From assembly GCA_902772605.1 (NCBI GenBank), contig CACYBG010000345.1, positions 1 to 7,694 of the forward strand: 7,694 nt of DNA, read 5' to 3'. A model generated the notes under the pieces. The model saw only the letters and a list, made by a program, of their open reading frames with translations, was not told the origin of the DNA and made no database searches. The DNA is from an uncultured Spirochaetaceae bacterium. Its GTDB lineage: Bacteria > Spirochaetota > Spirochaetia > Treponematales > Treponemataceae. A program made the translations under genes and the position numbers. Below, in pieces: positions 1 through 6,249 of the stretch (its first letter is position 1; each line of letters opens with the position of its first letter).

Positions 1-38
1 CTTCCGTATTCGCGGCTTATGGTTATTATCTTCTTCAT
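1..38 (-). CDS. Cytidylate kinase-like protein, N-terminal fragment
   Basis: Only the first 12 codons lie in the window; the gene continues past position 1 on the minus strand. The visible start reads MKKIITISREYG, which matches the beginning of the cytidylate kinase-like family (P-loop nucleotide kinases that usually continue with a Gly-rich loop after ISREYGS). The ATG at 38-36 is preceded on the minus strand by GGAGG at a spacing of 6 nt. An in-frame ATG two codons earlier sits too close to that Shine-Dalgarno to be likely. A TGGTATAAT extended -10 lies about 50 nt upstream. The gene is divergent from pepT. The family call rests on a short but distinctive peptide; the substrate cannot be judged from this fragment. 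Confidence 0.7.
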   Translation of the reverse strand, partial: MKKIITISREYG

Positions 39-89
39 GGTCATCCTCCAGTCTGCAGGGGCTTTCATGCATCAGCAGTTCCCCAATCC

Positions 90-98
90 ATTATACCA
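90..98 (-). promoter_or_regulatory. Extended -10 promoter for the cytidylate kinase-like gene
   Basis: The minus strand reads TGGTATAAT, a perfect -10 hexamer (95-90) with the TGn extension. No good -35 is visible at 16-18 nt; the best is TTCCAA, which an extended -10 can tolerate. The predicted transcript would start near position 83 and give a leader of about 45 nt that includes the GGAGG ribosome binding site. Confidence 0.6.
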
Positions 99-227
99 TT
101 ATTTCAAATGTTTTTGGAAAAAATCTTTTCCCATCGACATCATTTTCCGGATGAAAAAAAAGACGAACGTTTTCAAGTTGAATTTAAAATTTTAAAGCAA
201 CCGTCAACATTAAGCCTTAACTTGCAA

Positions 228-256
228 TTGATGAAAAACATGTCTTAGGTTATTCT
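228..256 (+). promoter_or_regulatory. Candidate pepT promoter
   Basis: TTGATG (228-233) and TATTCT (251-256) are separated by 17 nt; each matches the sigma-70 consensus at 4 of 6 positions. An AT-rich 14-nt perfect palindrome (183-196) lies upstream and could act as an UP-like element. If the promoter is real, transcription would begin about at the pepT ATG, which fits the lack of a Shine-Dalgarno there. The match is modest. Confidence 0.4.
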
Positions 257-263
257 ATATGGT

Positions 264-1538
264 ATGATAAATGTTTCAGAAAATATTTTTGATACGGTTT
301 ACGCACCCTCACTCATGGACAGGTTCCTTCGATACGTAAGGACATATTCCGAAAGCGACAGTTCCAAGGCAGATGCCGGAATCATGCCGAGCACCCTGCA
401 GCAGAAGGACATGGCGACCCTGCTGAATCAGGAGATGAAAGATCTGGGTCTGGATGACGTTCAGACCACGGAATTCTGCTATACTTACGGTCGCCTCAAA
501 GCATCGCCGGGAAAGGAAAACGTGCCTTCGTTCTGTCTCCTTGCCCACATCGATACCGTTGAAGAAGTGACGGGACTGAACGTAAAGCCCATCGTCCACA
601 AAAACTACGGTGGCGAACCGATAACCCTGCCGTACGGAAACGTGTTGGACCCGGCCAAAGACAAGGACCTTTATCTTGCGGGTCAGCAGGAAGATACGGT
701 CATAACCAGCGACGGAACGACCCTTTTGGGAGCAGACGACAAGGCCGGAGTTTCAGAAATAATGACGGCACTGGAATTCCTCATAAAGCATCCCGAAATC
801 CGCCACGGTACGATCGAAGTGATTTTTTCACCCGACGAAGAAACCGGTCACGGAATGGACAAGGTTCCGCTTGAACTTCTGAAATCAAAATTTGCATATA
901 CGGTTGATGGCGGTCACATCGGCGAACTTGAGACCGAATGTTTCAATGCGTTCAAGACCGACGTTACATTCACCGGAAATTCAATCCACACGGGAAACGG
1001 AAGGCCGGATCTGGTAAACGCAATTTCCATGGCATCGTCTTTCTTAAACATGCTTCCATACACAGAACGCCCGGAAACATCTGACGGACGAATGGGATTT
1101 TTTGCACCGATGTCCATCGAAGGTTCAATTGAATCCGCATCGATAAGTCTGATTCTCCGCGATTTCGACATGGTTGGCATGGAAAAGAAAAAGTCCCTGG
1201 TCGAACGGATTGCCGATACGGTTGCAGCGACATACGGCGGAAAAGCTCAGGTCAAGCACACCCAGCAGTACCTGAACATGAAGGGGGTACTTGATTCTCA
1301 TCCCGATGTCGTGGAAAATCTTGTGAGCGCATACATGGAAGCAGGAGTTCAGCCGGTCTTTGTCCCGATACGCGGAGGAACGGACGGTTCAAGGCTCACC
1401 GAAATGGGCATTCCTACTCCGAACATATTCACGGGCGGTCACAACTATCATTCCAGAAGCGAATGGGCAAGTTTCAGCCAGATGATTTATGCAACCGAAG
1501 TCCTGATTCAGCTTGCCTGCAAATGGGCGGAAGAATAG
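264..1538 (+). CDS. pepT: Peptidase T (tripeptide aminopeptidase, M20 family)
   Basis: A cytosolic zinc aminopeptidase that releases the N-terminal residue from tripeptides. At 424 aa it is slightly longer than E. coli PepT (about 408 aa) because of some 15 extra N-terminal residues. The dinuclear-metal and catalytic motifs are complete: AHIDT (H95, D97), LLGADDKAG (D158), PDEETG (catalytic E192, then E193), YTVDGG (D215) and GGHNYHSRSE (H396). The substrate-site stretch PIRGGTDGSRL (368-378) is also present. The M20 lid domain should span roughly residues 225-335. The ATG at 264 has no clear Shine-Dalgarno (AGG lies 14 nt upstream). The alternative Met18 at 315 has none either and would start close to where the family homology begins. 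The enzyme probably recycles peptides taken up as a carbon and amino acid source. No terminator is seen in the 99 nt before murA, so read-through is possible. Confidence 0.95.
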   Translation: MINVSENIFDTVYAPSLMDRFLRYVRTYSESDSSKADAGIMPSTLQQKDMATLLNQEMKDLGLDDVQTTEFCYTYGRLKASPGKENVPSFCLLAHIDTVEEVTGLNVKPIVHKNYGGEPITLPYGNVLDPAKDKDLYLAGQQEDTVITSDGTTLLGADDKAGVSEIMTALEFLIKHPEIRHGTIEVIFSPDEETGHGMDKVPLELLKSKFAYTVDGGHIGELETECFNAFKTDVTFTGNSIHTGNGRPDLVNAISMASSFLNMLPYTERPETSDGRMGFFAPMSIEGSIESASISLILRDFDMVGMEKKKSLVERIADTVAATYGGKAQVKHTQQYLNMKGVLDSHPDVVENLVSAYMEAGVQPVFVPIRGGTDGSRLTEMGIPTPNIFTGGHNYHSRSEWASFSQMIYATEVLIQLACKWAEE

Positions 1539-1626
1539 ACCCGTTCGACAGGCTGATTGGCAACATGATTTAAGGGAGAGTCACCAAACCCTCCGCACGA
1601 ATCAATTTCATTTTATAGAAGATTTT

Positions 1627-1631
1627 AGGGG
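1627..1631 (+). promoter_or_regulatory. murA ribosome binding site
   Basis: AGGGG lies 6 nt before the murA ATG. It supports the start at 1638, which also aligns with the usual MurA N-terminus. No convincing promoter was found in the 99 nt between pepT and murA. Confidence 0.7.
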
Positions 1632-1637
1632 AAAATT

Positions 1638-2921
1638 ATGTACGAATACCGAATAGAAGGCGGAATTCCGATCAAGGGAACGATTCAGGCAAGCGGCAAC
1701 AAAAACGCAGCGCTTCCATGCATTGCAGCCGTAATCCTGACGAAAGAGGACGTAATCCTCAGGAACGTTCCGGAAATCGAAGACACCAACGTCATGATAA
1801 AAATACTTCAGTCCATGGGCGTGTCCGCAGAAAAAATCGGGGACCATGCATGGAAATTCAATGCATCGGGACTCAACGGAAACACGATTCCTCAGGAACT
1901 CGGAAAGAAAATCCGTGCGTCAATCCTTTTTGCAGGACCTCTTATTGCCAGATGCGGAAAGGCCGTCATGCTTCCGCCGGGTGGAGACGTAATCGGAAGG
2001 CGCAGGCTGGATTCACACTTCCTTGCACTGGCAGAACTTGGAGCAAGGGTCACCACGACGGGAAAATTCGAATTTACGGCAAACAAGCTTGTCGGTACCG
2101 AAATCTTTCTGGACGAAGCATCCGTTACGGCAACGGAAAACGCAATCATGGCGGCCGTAGTTGCTGAAGGAAAGACCGAAATCACCAACGCAGCATCGGA
2201 ACCGCACGTTCAGGACCTGTGCAGGATGATGAATTCCATGGGTGCAAAGATAAGCGGAATCGGCTCGAACATCCTGACCATAGAGGGCGTAAAGAAACTT
2301 TCGGGCACCGACTTTACAATCGGACCGGACTTCATGGAGATAGGCTCCTACATCGGACTTGCAGCGGCAACAAGGGGCTCAATCACCATCAAGGGTGTAA
2401 ACGCCAAGGACTTGAGGCCCCTCAGGATTTCGTTCGGAAAACTTGGAATACGCTGGGACATAGACGGAGACGAGCTTACGGTTTCAGCAGGCCAGGAAAT
2501 GCGCGTAAACACCGACATTGGCGGAATGATTCCGAAGATTGACGACAGTCCGTGGCCGGGATTTCCGCCGGATTTGACTTCAATCATGACCGTTGTGGCT
2601 ACTCAGGTCGAAGGTACCGTACTGATTTTCGAAAAGATGTTTGAAAGCCGGATGTTCTTCGTGGACAAGCTTTTGAACATGGGTGCAAGAATCACACTCT
2701 GCGACCCTCACAGGGCAGTCGTTACGGGACCGAGCGTACTTCACGGGGAACACCTCGTTTCACCGGATGTCCGTGCAGGAATGGCGATGGTCATAGCGGC
2801 CATGGCGGCACACGGAGAAAGCGTAATAAGCAACGTATATCAGATTGAGCGCGGATACGAAAACCTCGTCGAAAGGCTCAAGTCGCTCGGCGCACACATC
2901 GAAAAGGTCGAAGTAAAATAA
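1638..2921 (+). CDS. murA: UDP-N-acetylglucosamine 1-carboxyvinyltransferase with Asp in the Cys active-site position
   Basis: MurA transfers enolpyruvate from PEP to UDP-GlcNAc, the first committed step of peptidoglycan synthesis in the cytosol. At 427 aa it has the family length (E. coli 419 aa) and the two-domain EPSP-synthase fold. Visible signatures are GNKNAALP (K22, N23 bind substrate), the active-site loop LPPGGDVIGRRR (113-123), EPH near 188-190, WPGFPPDL with the general-base Asp D312, SPDVRAG (375-381), and RGYENL with R405, equivalent to E. coli R397. The loop residue that is Cys115 in E. coli is Asp117 here. In Mycobacterium, Chlamydia and Borrelia this natural change keeps activity but prevents covalent inactivation by fosfomycin, so intrinsic resistance at the target is expected. 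A second MurA copy elsewhere in the genome cannot be excluded. Confidence 0.96.
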   Translation: MYEYRIEGGIPIKGTIQASGNKNAALPCIAAVILTKEDVILRNVPEIEDTNVMIKILQSMGVSAEKIGDHAWKFNASGLNGNTIPQELGKKIRASILFAGPLIARCGKAVMLPPGGDVIGRRRLDSHFLALAELGARVTTTGKFEFTANKLVGTEIFLDEASVTATENAIMAAVVAEGKTEITNAASEPHVQDLCRMMNSMGAKISGIGSNILTIEGVKKLSGTDFTIGPDFMEIGSYIGLAAATRGSITIKGVNAKDLRPLRISFGKLGIRWDIDGDELTVSAGQEMRVNTDIGGMIPKIDDSPWPGFPPDLTSIMTVVATQVEGTVLIFEKMFESRMFFVDKLLNMGARITLCDPHRAVVTGPSVLHGEHLVSPDVRAGMAMVIAAMAAHGESVISNVYQIERGYENLVERLKSLGAHIEKVEVK

Positions 2922-2931
2922 GGAAACCGCT

Positions 2932-2954
2932 GATTCATGCTCCGTGCATTAATC
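2932..2954 (+). other. Hairpin downstream of murA
   Basis: GATTCATGC (2932-2940) and GCATTAATC (2946-2954) pair over 9 positions with one C/T mismatch and a 5-nt loop. No T-tract follows, so this is not a standard intrinsic terminator. It could stabilise the murA 3' end or be chance. The rest of the 233 nt between murA and the next gene holds a promoter and leader but no convincing gene. Confidence 0.25.
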
Positions 2955-3010
2955 GGCAAGTCCCTAAGGGCGCGTCCAGTAAAAAAGCGTCCATCACCTT
3001 ACTCCATCCC

Positions 3011-3038
3011 TTTACAAAGAAAAATTTTATGTCATAAT
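3011..3038 (+). promoter_or_regulatory. Promoter of the hemolysin III-like gene
   Basis: TTTACA (3011-3016) and CATAAT (3033-3038) each match the sigma-70 consensus at 5 of 6 positions and are separated by 16 nt. Transcription should start near 3045 and give a leader of about 110 nt. An AAGGAG at 3042-3047 would then be at or partly outside the transcript start, which argues against its use as a ribosome binding site. The leader also holds the 12-nt palindrome AAATCCGGATTT (3123-3134). Confidence 0.6.
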
Positions 3039-3154
3039 TTTAAGGAGCCGCCGGTTGATGCAACATGCAAAATCGGCGATTCCTTAGAAAATGGAATTTT
3101 CAGGTTCCCGTGTTTTACATGGAAATCCGGATTTTCCGAAAAAGGCAGGTTTTT

Positions 3155-4012
3155 ATGGCTGACATTTCAGAAAAAATCAGAAGGAAATCTTACGCTGCAA
3201 AAAAGAAGGCGGCAATCAAGACACTCAAGACGCAGACAAAGGAAAAAATCAGGGAGCTGAACCTTCTGTACGCTGAAAATCCGGAGCAGGTCAAGGCACG
3301 GATAGAGGAAAAGGAAAGGAAAAAGGCCCTCAGAATCCAGAAGCAGAACGCAAGGATGGCATACAACTCAAGGCAGCCAAGGCAGTACTCGCTGGGAGAA
3401 GACATATTCAATTCCATAAGCCACGGTATCGGAGCGGGATTGAGCGTTGCGGCATTGGCACTCCTGATCATCCGTGCGGCACTCTACTTCAACGGTTCGG
3501 AAAAAACTCTCATGCTGACATCCTATACGGTTTTCGGTGCGTCCCTGTTCGTAATGTACATGATGTCAACGCTTTACCATGCACTGACACCTCATCAGGC
3601 AAGGAAAGTGTTCTCCATATTGGACCATTCGGCCGTCTATTTTTTAATCGGCGGAACCTGCACTCCCTTAATCATGGCCAAGTTCGGAAGCGGATACATA
3701 CTGCCGCTTTCAATACTCTGGGGCATCTTAGCCGCATTGATTGCACTCTACTGCGTTTTCGGGGCACGTCTGCGTGATTTCGCCGCATTCACATACCTTG
3801 CAATCGGCTGGGGCATGACGATTTTCTTCTACAACGCCGGAACAGGTACATTGACCATGGACAGGACAATCCTTCTCTGCGGTTCAATTTCCTATACGGT
3901 CGGAGTATTTTTCGCCGCACTTGGAAAATACAAGGGTGCACACTGCGTATTCCACGTCTTTGCACTGGCTGGAAGCGTCCTGCATTTCCTCGCAATCTAC
4001 AAGATGTACTGA
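3155..4012 (+). CDS. Hemolysin III / TrhA family membrane protein with basic N-terminal extension
   Basis: A seven-helix inner-membrane protein of the hemolysin III family (CREST/PAQR superfamily, related to adiponectin receptors and predicted metal-dependent hydrolases). The true role in bacteria is uncertain; the hemolysin name should not be taken as proof of toxicity. I start it at ATG 3155 (285 aa), after GGCAGG with good spacing; an in-frame upstream ATG (3065) has no properly spaced site. Helices lie near residues 90-111, 119-141, 153-173, 177-200, 207-226, 236-257 and 263-282. Family motifs are NSISHGIG (86-93), STLYH (138-142), LDHSAVYFLIGGTCTP (156-171) and HCVFH followed by LAGSVLH (263-277). 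H142, H263 and H267 correspond to the zinc ligands of the superfamily. Residues 1-78 are an unusual Lys/Arg/Glu-rich, probably helical cytoplasmic extension; typical members are near 210-220 aa. Confidence 0.88.
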   Translation: MADISEKIRRKSYAAKKKAAIKTLKTQTKEKIRELNLLYAENPEQVKARIEEKERKKALRIQKQNARMAYNSRQPRQYSLGEDIFNSISHGIGAGLSVAALALLIIRAALYFNGSEKTLMLTSYTVFGASLFVMYMMSTLYHALTPHQARKVFSILDHSAVYFLIGGTCTPLIMAKFGSGYILPLSILWGILAALIALYCVFGARLRDFAAFTYLAIGWGMTIFFYNAGTGTLTMDRTILLCGSISYTVGVFFAALGKYKGAHCVFHVFALAGSVLHFLAIYKMY

Positions 4013-4061
4013 AAAAACGGTTCAATCAAAAAAAATTCCACGGATTTCCCTACATTTCAGT

Positions 4062-4096
4062 TTGACAAATTGACGAAAAGTGTCATTTTGTATAAA
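4062..4096 (+). promoter_or_regulatory. fabV promoter
   Basis: Two overlapping -35-like elements, TTGACA (4062-4067) and TTGACG (4070-4075), precede TATAAA (4091-4096). The second gives a 15-nt spacer, the first 23 nt, so the second is more likely although short. The transcript would carry a leader of about 160 nt before fabV. That leader (roughly 4103-4261) has no gene I can support. It has an open frame on each strand, but neither has a recognisable product. Confidence 0.55.
4065..4091. promoter_or_regulatory. Inverted repeat over the fabV promoter, candidate operator
   Basis: ACAAATTGAC (4065-4074) and GTCATTTTGT (4082-4091) form an inverted repeat matching at 9 of 10 positions around a 7-nt centre. 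It covers the space from the -35 to the first base of the -10, where a bound repressor would block RNA polymerase. I recognise no known operator consensus with certainty. A dyad of this quality can arise by chance in several kilobases, so its position is the main argument. Confidence 0.35.
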
Positions 4097-4247
4097 ACAT
4101 AGGTTAGGGAAACGTGGTCGCCCGTCGGTACCGTCATTTCCCGGCCAAGCTGGAGGCCATCAATCAGGTTCATCATGACGATGCCTTTTGAACGCCCACT
4201 AAATCCCTCGGCCATAAAATCTAAACCGAACGCACATATAAACGCAT

Positions 4248-4255
4248 GTAAGGAG
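4248..4255 (+). promoter_or_regulatory. fabV ribosome binding site, decides the start
   Basis: GTAAGGAG directly precedes AATAAAATGG, giving about 6 nt between GGAG and the ATG at 4262. This fixes the start at 4262 rather than at the in-frame ATG 4175, which lies 29 codons upstream. The 4262 start also matches the N-terminus of FabV/TER proteins (M-[IV]-VKPM-[VI]-R). Confidence 0.8.
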
Positions 4256-4261
4256 AATAAA

Positions 4262-5488
4262 ATGGTTGTTAAGCCAATGATTCGCAGCAACATCTGCATC
4301 AACGCCCATCCGATTGGTTGTGCAAAGGATACCGCACGTCAGATTGATTACGTAAAGGCCCAGAAAGCCAAGCGCGGTGTAAAATCAGCAGCAGAAGGTG
4401 GAAAGGCACCAAAGAACGTCCTTGTACTTGGCTGTTCAACCGGATACGGACTTGCAAGCCGAATCAGTGCCGCTTTTGAATACGGTGCAGACACGATCGG
4501 CGTATCATTCGAAAAGGAAGCTTCAGAAAAGAAATACGGAACCCCGGGTTGGTACAACAACAAGGAATTCGACAGGGAAGCACAGGCTGCAGGACTCAAG
4601 TCCGTCACTTTCAACGCAGATGCATTCAGCGATGAAACGCGCGGAAAGGTCATCGCACAGGCAAAGGAATGGGGCGTAAAATTCGACCTCGTAATATACA
4701 GCCTTGCAAGCCCGGTACGCACTGATCCGGACACTCAGGTCCTCTACAAATCCGTAATCAAGCCGATCGGAAAGGTTTATGCCGGAGCCGCATTGGACAT
4801 GATGACCGGAAAAATCACGCAGGCAAGCACGGAACCTGCTCAGGGAACCGAAATCGCCGATACGGTAAAGGTCATGGGCGGTGAAGACTGGGCCAGATGG
4901 ATGAAACAGCTCCAGGAAGCCGACGTTCTTGCAGAAGGATGCCGCACGGTTGCATACTCATACATCGGACCGGCACTCAGCCATGCAATCTACCGCGACG
5001 GAACCATCGGTGAAGCAAAGAAGGACCTGGAAAAGACAGCCAGGACAATCGATTCTTCACTCAAGTCACTCGGCGGAGCAGCATACGTAAGCGTAAACAA
5101 GGGACTCGTAACCCGCTCATCGGCAGTCATCCCGATCATTTCGCTCTATCTCGGAATCCTCTTCAAGGTCATGAAAAAGAACGGAACGCATGAAGGATGC
5201 ATCGAACAGATGGAACGCCTTTTTGCAGAACGCCTGTACACCGGTGAAAACAACGGACCTGGCAATGTTCCCGTTGATTCAGAGAACAGAATCCGCATAG
5301 ACGACTGGGAGATGGATCCGAAAGTCCAGGAAGAAGTCGACAAAATCATGCCGAACGTTACCGAAGAAAACGTGACCGACATGGTTGACCTTGACGGACT
5401 GCGCCACGACTTCCTCATAATCAATGGATTTGACGTGGAAGGCGTAGACTACGAAGCAGACATCGCCGACATGAGAAACATCGACTAA
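4262..5488 (+). CDS. fabV: NADH-dependent trans-2-enoyl-CoA/enoyl-ACP reductase (FabV/TER)
   Basis: A cytosolic reductase that saturates the trans-2 double bond of enoyl thioesters. Family members act as the last step of type II fatty acid elongation (FabV) or reduce crotonyl-CoA to butyryl-CoA (TER of Treponema denticola). The 408-aa product closely follows my memory of the T. denticola enzyme (about 397 aa) along its whole length. Motifs seen: the Rossmann loop LGCSTGYGLASR (56-67), VSFEK (81-85) whose acidic residue favours NADH over NADPH, KYGTPGWYNN (91-100), SLASPVRTDPDT (147-158), VKVMGGEDW (202-210), YSYIGP (232-237), and the catalytic Tyr-x8-Lys pair Y244/K253. All catalytic residues are present. 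FabV enzymes are typically insensitive to triclosan. It stands alone between a promoter and a terminator, not in a fab cluster, so a CoA-linked (butyrate or redox) role is as likely as fatty acid synthesis. Confidence 0.95.
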   Translation: MVVKPMIRSNICINAHPIGCAKDTARQIDYVKAQKAKRGVKSAAEGGKAPKNVLVLGCSTGYGLASRISAAFEYGADTIGVSFEKEASEKKYGTPGWYNNKEFDREAQAAGLKSVTFNADAFSDETRGKVIAQAKEWGVKFDLVIYSLASPVRTDPDTQVLYKSVIKPIGKVYAGAALDMMTGKITQASTEPAQGTEIADTVKVMGGEDWARWMKQLQEADVLAEGCRTVAYSYIGPALSHAIYRDGTIGEAKKDLEKTARTIDSSLKSLGGAAYVSVNKGLVTRSSAVIPIISLYLGILFKVMKKNGTHEGCIEQMERLFAERLYTGENNGPGNVPVDSENRIRIDDWEMDPKVQEEVDKIMPNVTEENVTDMVDLDGLRHDFLIINGFDVEGVDYEADIADMRNID

Positions 5489-5508
5489 AAGCGAATAACA
5501 AACGAATC

Positions 5509-5543
5509 GGGCGTCCATGAAACAACCGTGGATGCCCCTTTTT
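5509..5543 (+). terminator. Intrinsic terminator of fabV
   Basis: GGGCGTCCATG (5509-5519) pairs with CGTGGATGCCC (5527-5537) over 11 bp including two G-T wobbles, with loop AAACAAC, followed by C and five T residues (5539-5543). It starts 20 nt after the fabV stop codon and ends a single-gene unit. Confidence 0.88.
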
Positions 5544-5610
5544 CCAAAAACTCCCCGAAACAACCCGATTTTCCCCAAAAAAACAACGAATTTCTCAAAA
5601 TTTTTTAAAA

Positions 5611-5629
5611 CTACCCTTTTAGGGAGTAG
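5611..5629. other. Small dyad next to the -35 of the secreted-protein operon
   Basis: CTACCC and GGGAGTAG form a short hairpin or dyad around TTTTA with one bulged A; its right arm overlaps the -35 hexamer at 5627. The upstream stretch 5597-5610 is nearly pure A/T and could be an UP element. A regulatory role is a guess from position alone. Confidence 0.25.
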
Positions 5630-5655
5630 ACAAACCAATAAATCCATTTTATAAC
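5627..5655 (+). promoter_or_regulatory. Promoter of the first two secreted-protein genes
   Basis: TAGACA (5627-5632) and TATAAC (5650-5655) each match the sigma-70 consensus at 5 of 6 positions with the ideal 17-nt spacer. Transcription should start near 5662, giving a leader of about 70 nt before the ATG at 5732. It lies after the fabV terminator, so the downstream genes form a separate unit. Confidence 0.7.
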
Positions 5656-5731
5656 AGACCTAAGCACGGAATCAAACTAAGTTTTTTTCGTGAAGGCTTA
5701 CATTATTACAATACTAGTTTTGGAGGCTTGT

Positions 5732-6172
5732 ATGAAAATGATTAAAAAAATTTTTGCTTTGGCATCTATCCTGATGCTCAGTTGTGTTGCTGCATTTGCA
5801 TTCGATGATGAAACAGCTTTTGTGGAATTGATTGACACTTCCACGACCCGCAAGGATTTTGAAGCTGAATTGGATGACTTGAGCAACGATGACATTGCCG
5901 AAATGGTTTCCGAAATGATCGGTGAGGCAGATCTCACTCTCGCAGAATGCTGCAAGCTGGAAGCCGACGACATCAATGACGAAGTTCTTGAGCTTGTCGA
6001 CTACATGCAGTCACAGATTCCATCAAACACAAAGAAGAATTCAGTATTCGGCGCATTCGGAATCAACGAAATCGATGAAGATGCAGAGTCAATCAGCGGA
6101 TACATGATTTTCGCCCACTACATTTCAAAGAAGGACATCAGCTGCTACGTCTATTACTTCGAATTCCAGTAA
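5732..6172 (+). CDS. Small acidic exported protein, member 1 of a local paralogous family
   Basis: Function unknown; no known family recognised. The 146-aa product begins with a signal peptide: K-rich start, hydrophobic core at about residues 7-22, and a possible signal peptidase I site after AFA (21-23). LMLSC (14-18) also resembles a relaxed spirochaetal lipobox, so it could be a lipoprotein. The mature part is strongly acidic. TSTTRKDFE (36-44), INEID (111-115) and VYYF (140-143) recur in the gene at 7030-7578 and, more weakly, in the gene at 6250-6681. I start at ATG 5732 because GGAGG (5722-5726) lies 5 nt upstream; a GTG 14 codons earlier is in frame but would place extra hydrophobic residues before the charged start. 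Probably co-transcribed with the next gene 77 nt downstream. Confidence 0.8.
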   Translation: MKMIKKIFALASILMLSCVAAFAFDDETAFVELIDTSTTRKDFEAELDDLSNDDIAEMVSEMIGEADLTLAECCKLEADDINDEVLELVDYMQSQIPSNTKKNSVFGAFGINEIDEDAESISGYMIFAHYISKKDISCYVYYFEFQ

Positions 6173-6181
6173 TCGAAGGAA

Positions 6182-6216
6182 TCGGCTTCAGGCACATGGG
6201 AACGGAACCGAGTTTT
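6182..6216 (+). terminator. Weak hairpin between secreted-protein genes 1 and 2
   Basis: TCGGCTTC (6182-6189) and GGAACCGA (6204-6211) pair with one C/A mismatch and one wobble around a 14-nt loop, followed by G and four T residues. It is too weak for an efficient terminator but could attenuate read-through or stabilise the upstream message. No good promoter is seen for the second gene. Confidence 0.25.
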
Positions 6217-6249
6217 CATATTAATTGCATAAAAAGAGGAGCATAAATT

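Noticed and set aside
183..196. Perfect AT-only palindrome TTTAAAATTTTAAA
   Set aside because: Low-complexity AT palindromes are common in intergenic DNA; noted only as a possible UP-like element.
1593..1605. 13-nt CCGCACGAATCAA, repeated at 6839-6851
   Set aside because: Two identical 13-mers are close to chance expectation in a window of this size, and their contexts share nothing else.
3121..3137. Palindrome AAATCCGGATTT in the hemolysin III-like leader as operator
   Set aside because: A 12-nt palindrome is expected about twice by chance in this length, and it lies well downstream of the promoter.
2937..3260. 107-codon open frame on the plus strand
   Set aside because: It overlaps the promoter, leader and start of the hemolysin III-like gene in another frame, has no ribosome binding site, and its composition (many Arg, Lys, Ser, Pro) looks random.
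4175..4261. 29-codon N-terminal extension of FabV
   Set aside because: The strong Shine-Dalgarno before 4262 and the family N-terminus show that translation starts at 4262.
4057..4302. 81-codon open frame on the minus strand across the fabV leader
   Set aside because: It overlaps the fabV start and promoter on the other strand and has no recognisable product. Its N-terminal hydrophobic run is the complement of fabV coding sequence.
5279..5647. 122-codon open frame on the minus strand
   Set aside because: It covers the end of fabV, its terminator and the following AT-rich promoter region; the sequence resembles no known protein and no ribosome binding site is evident.
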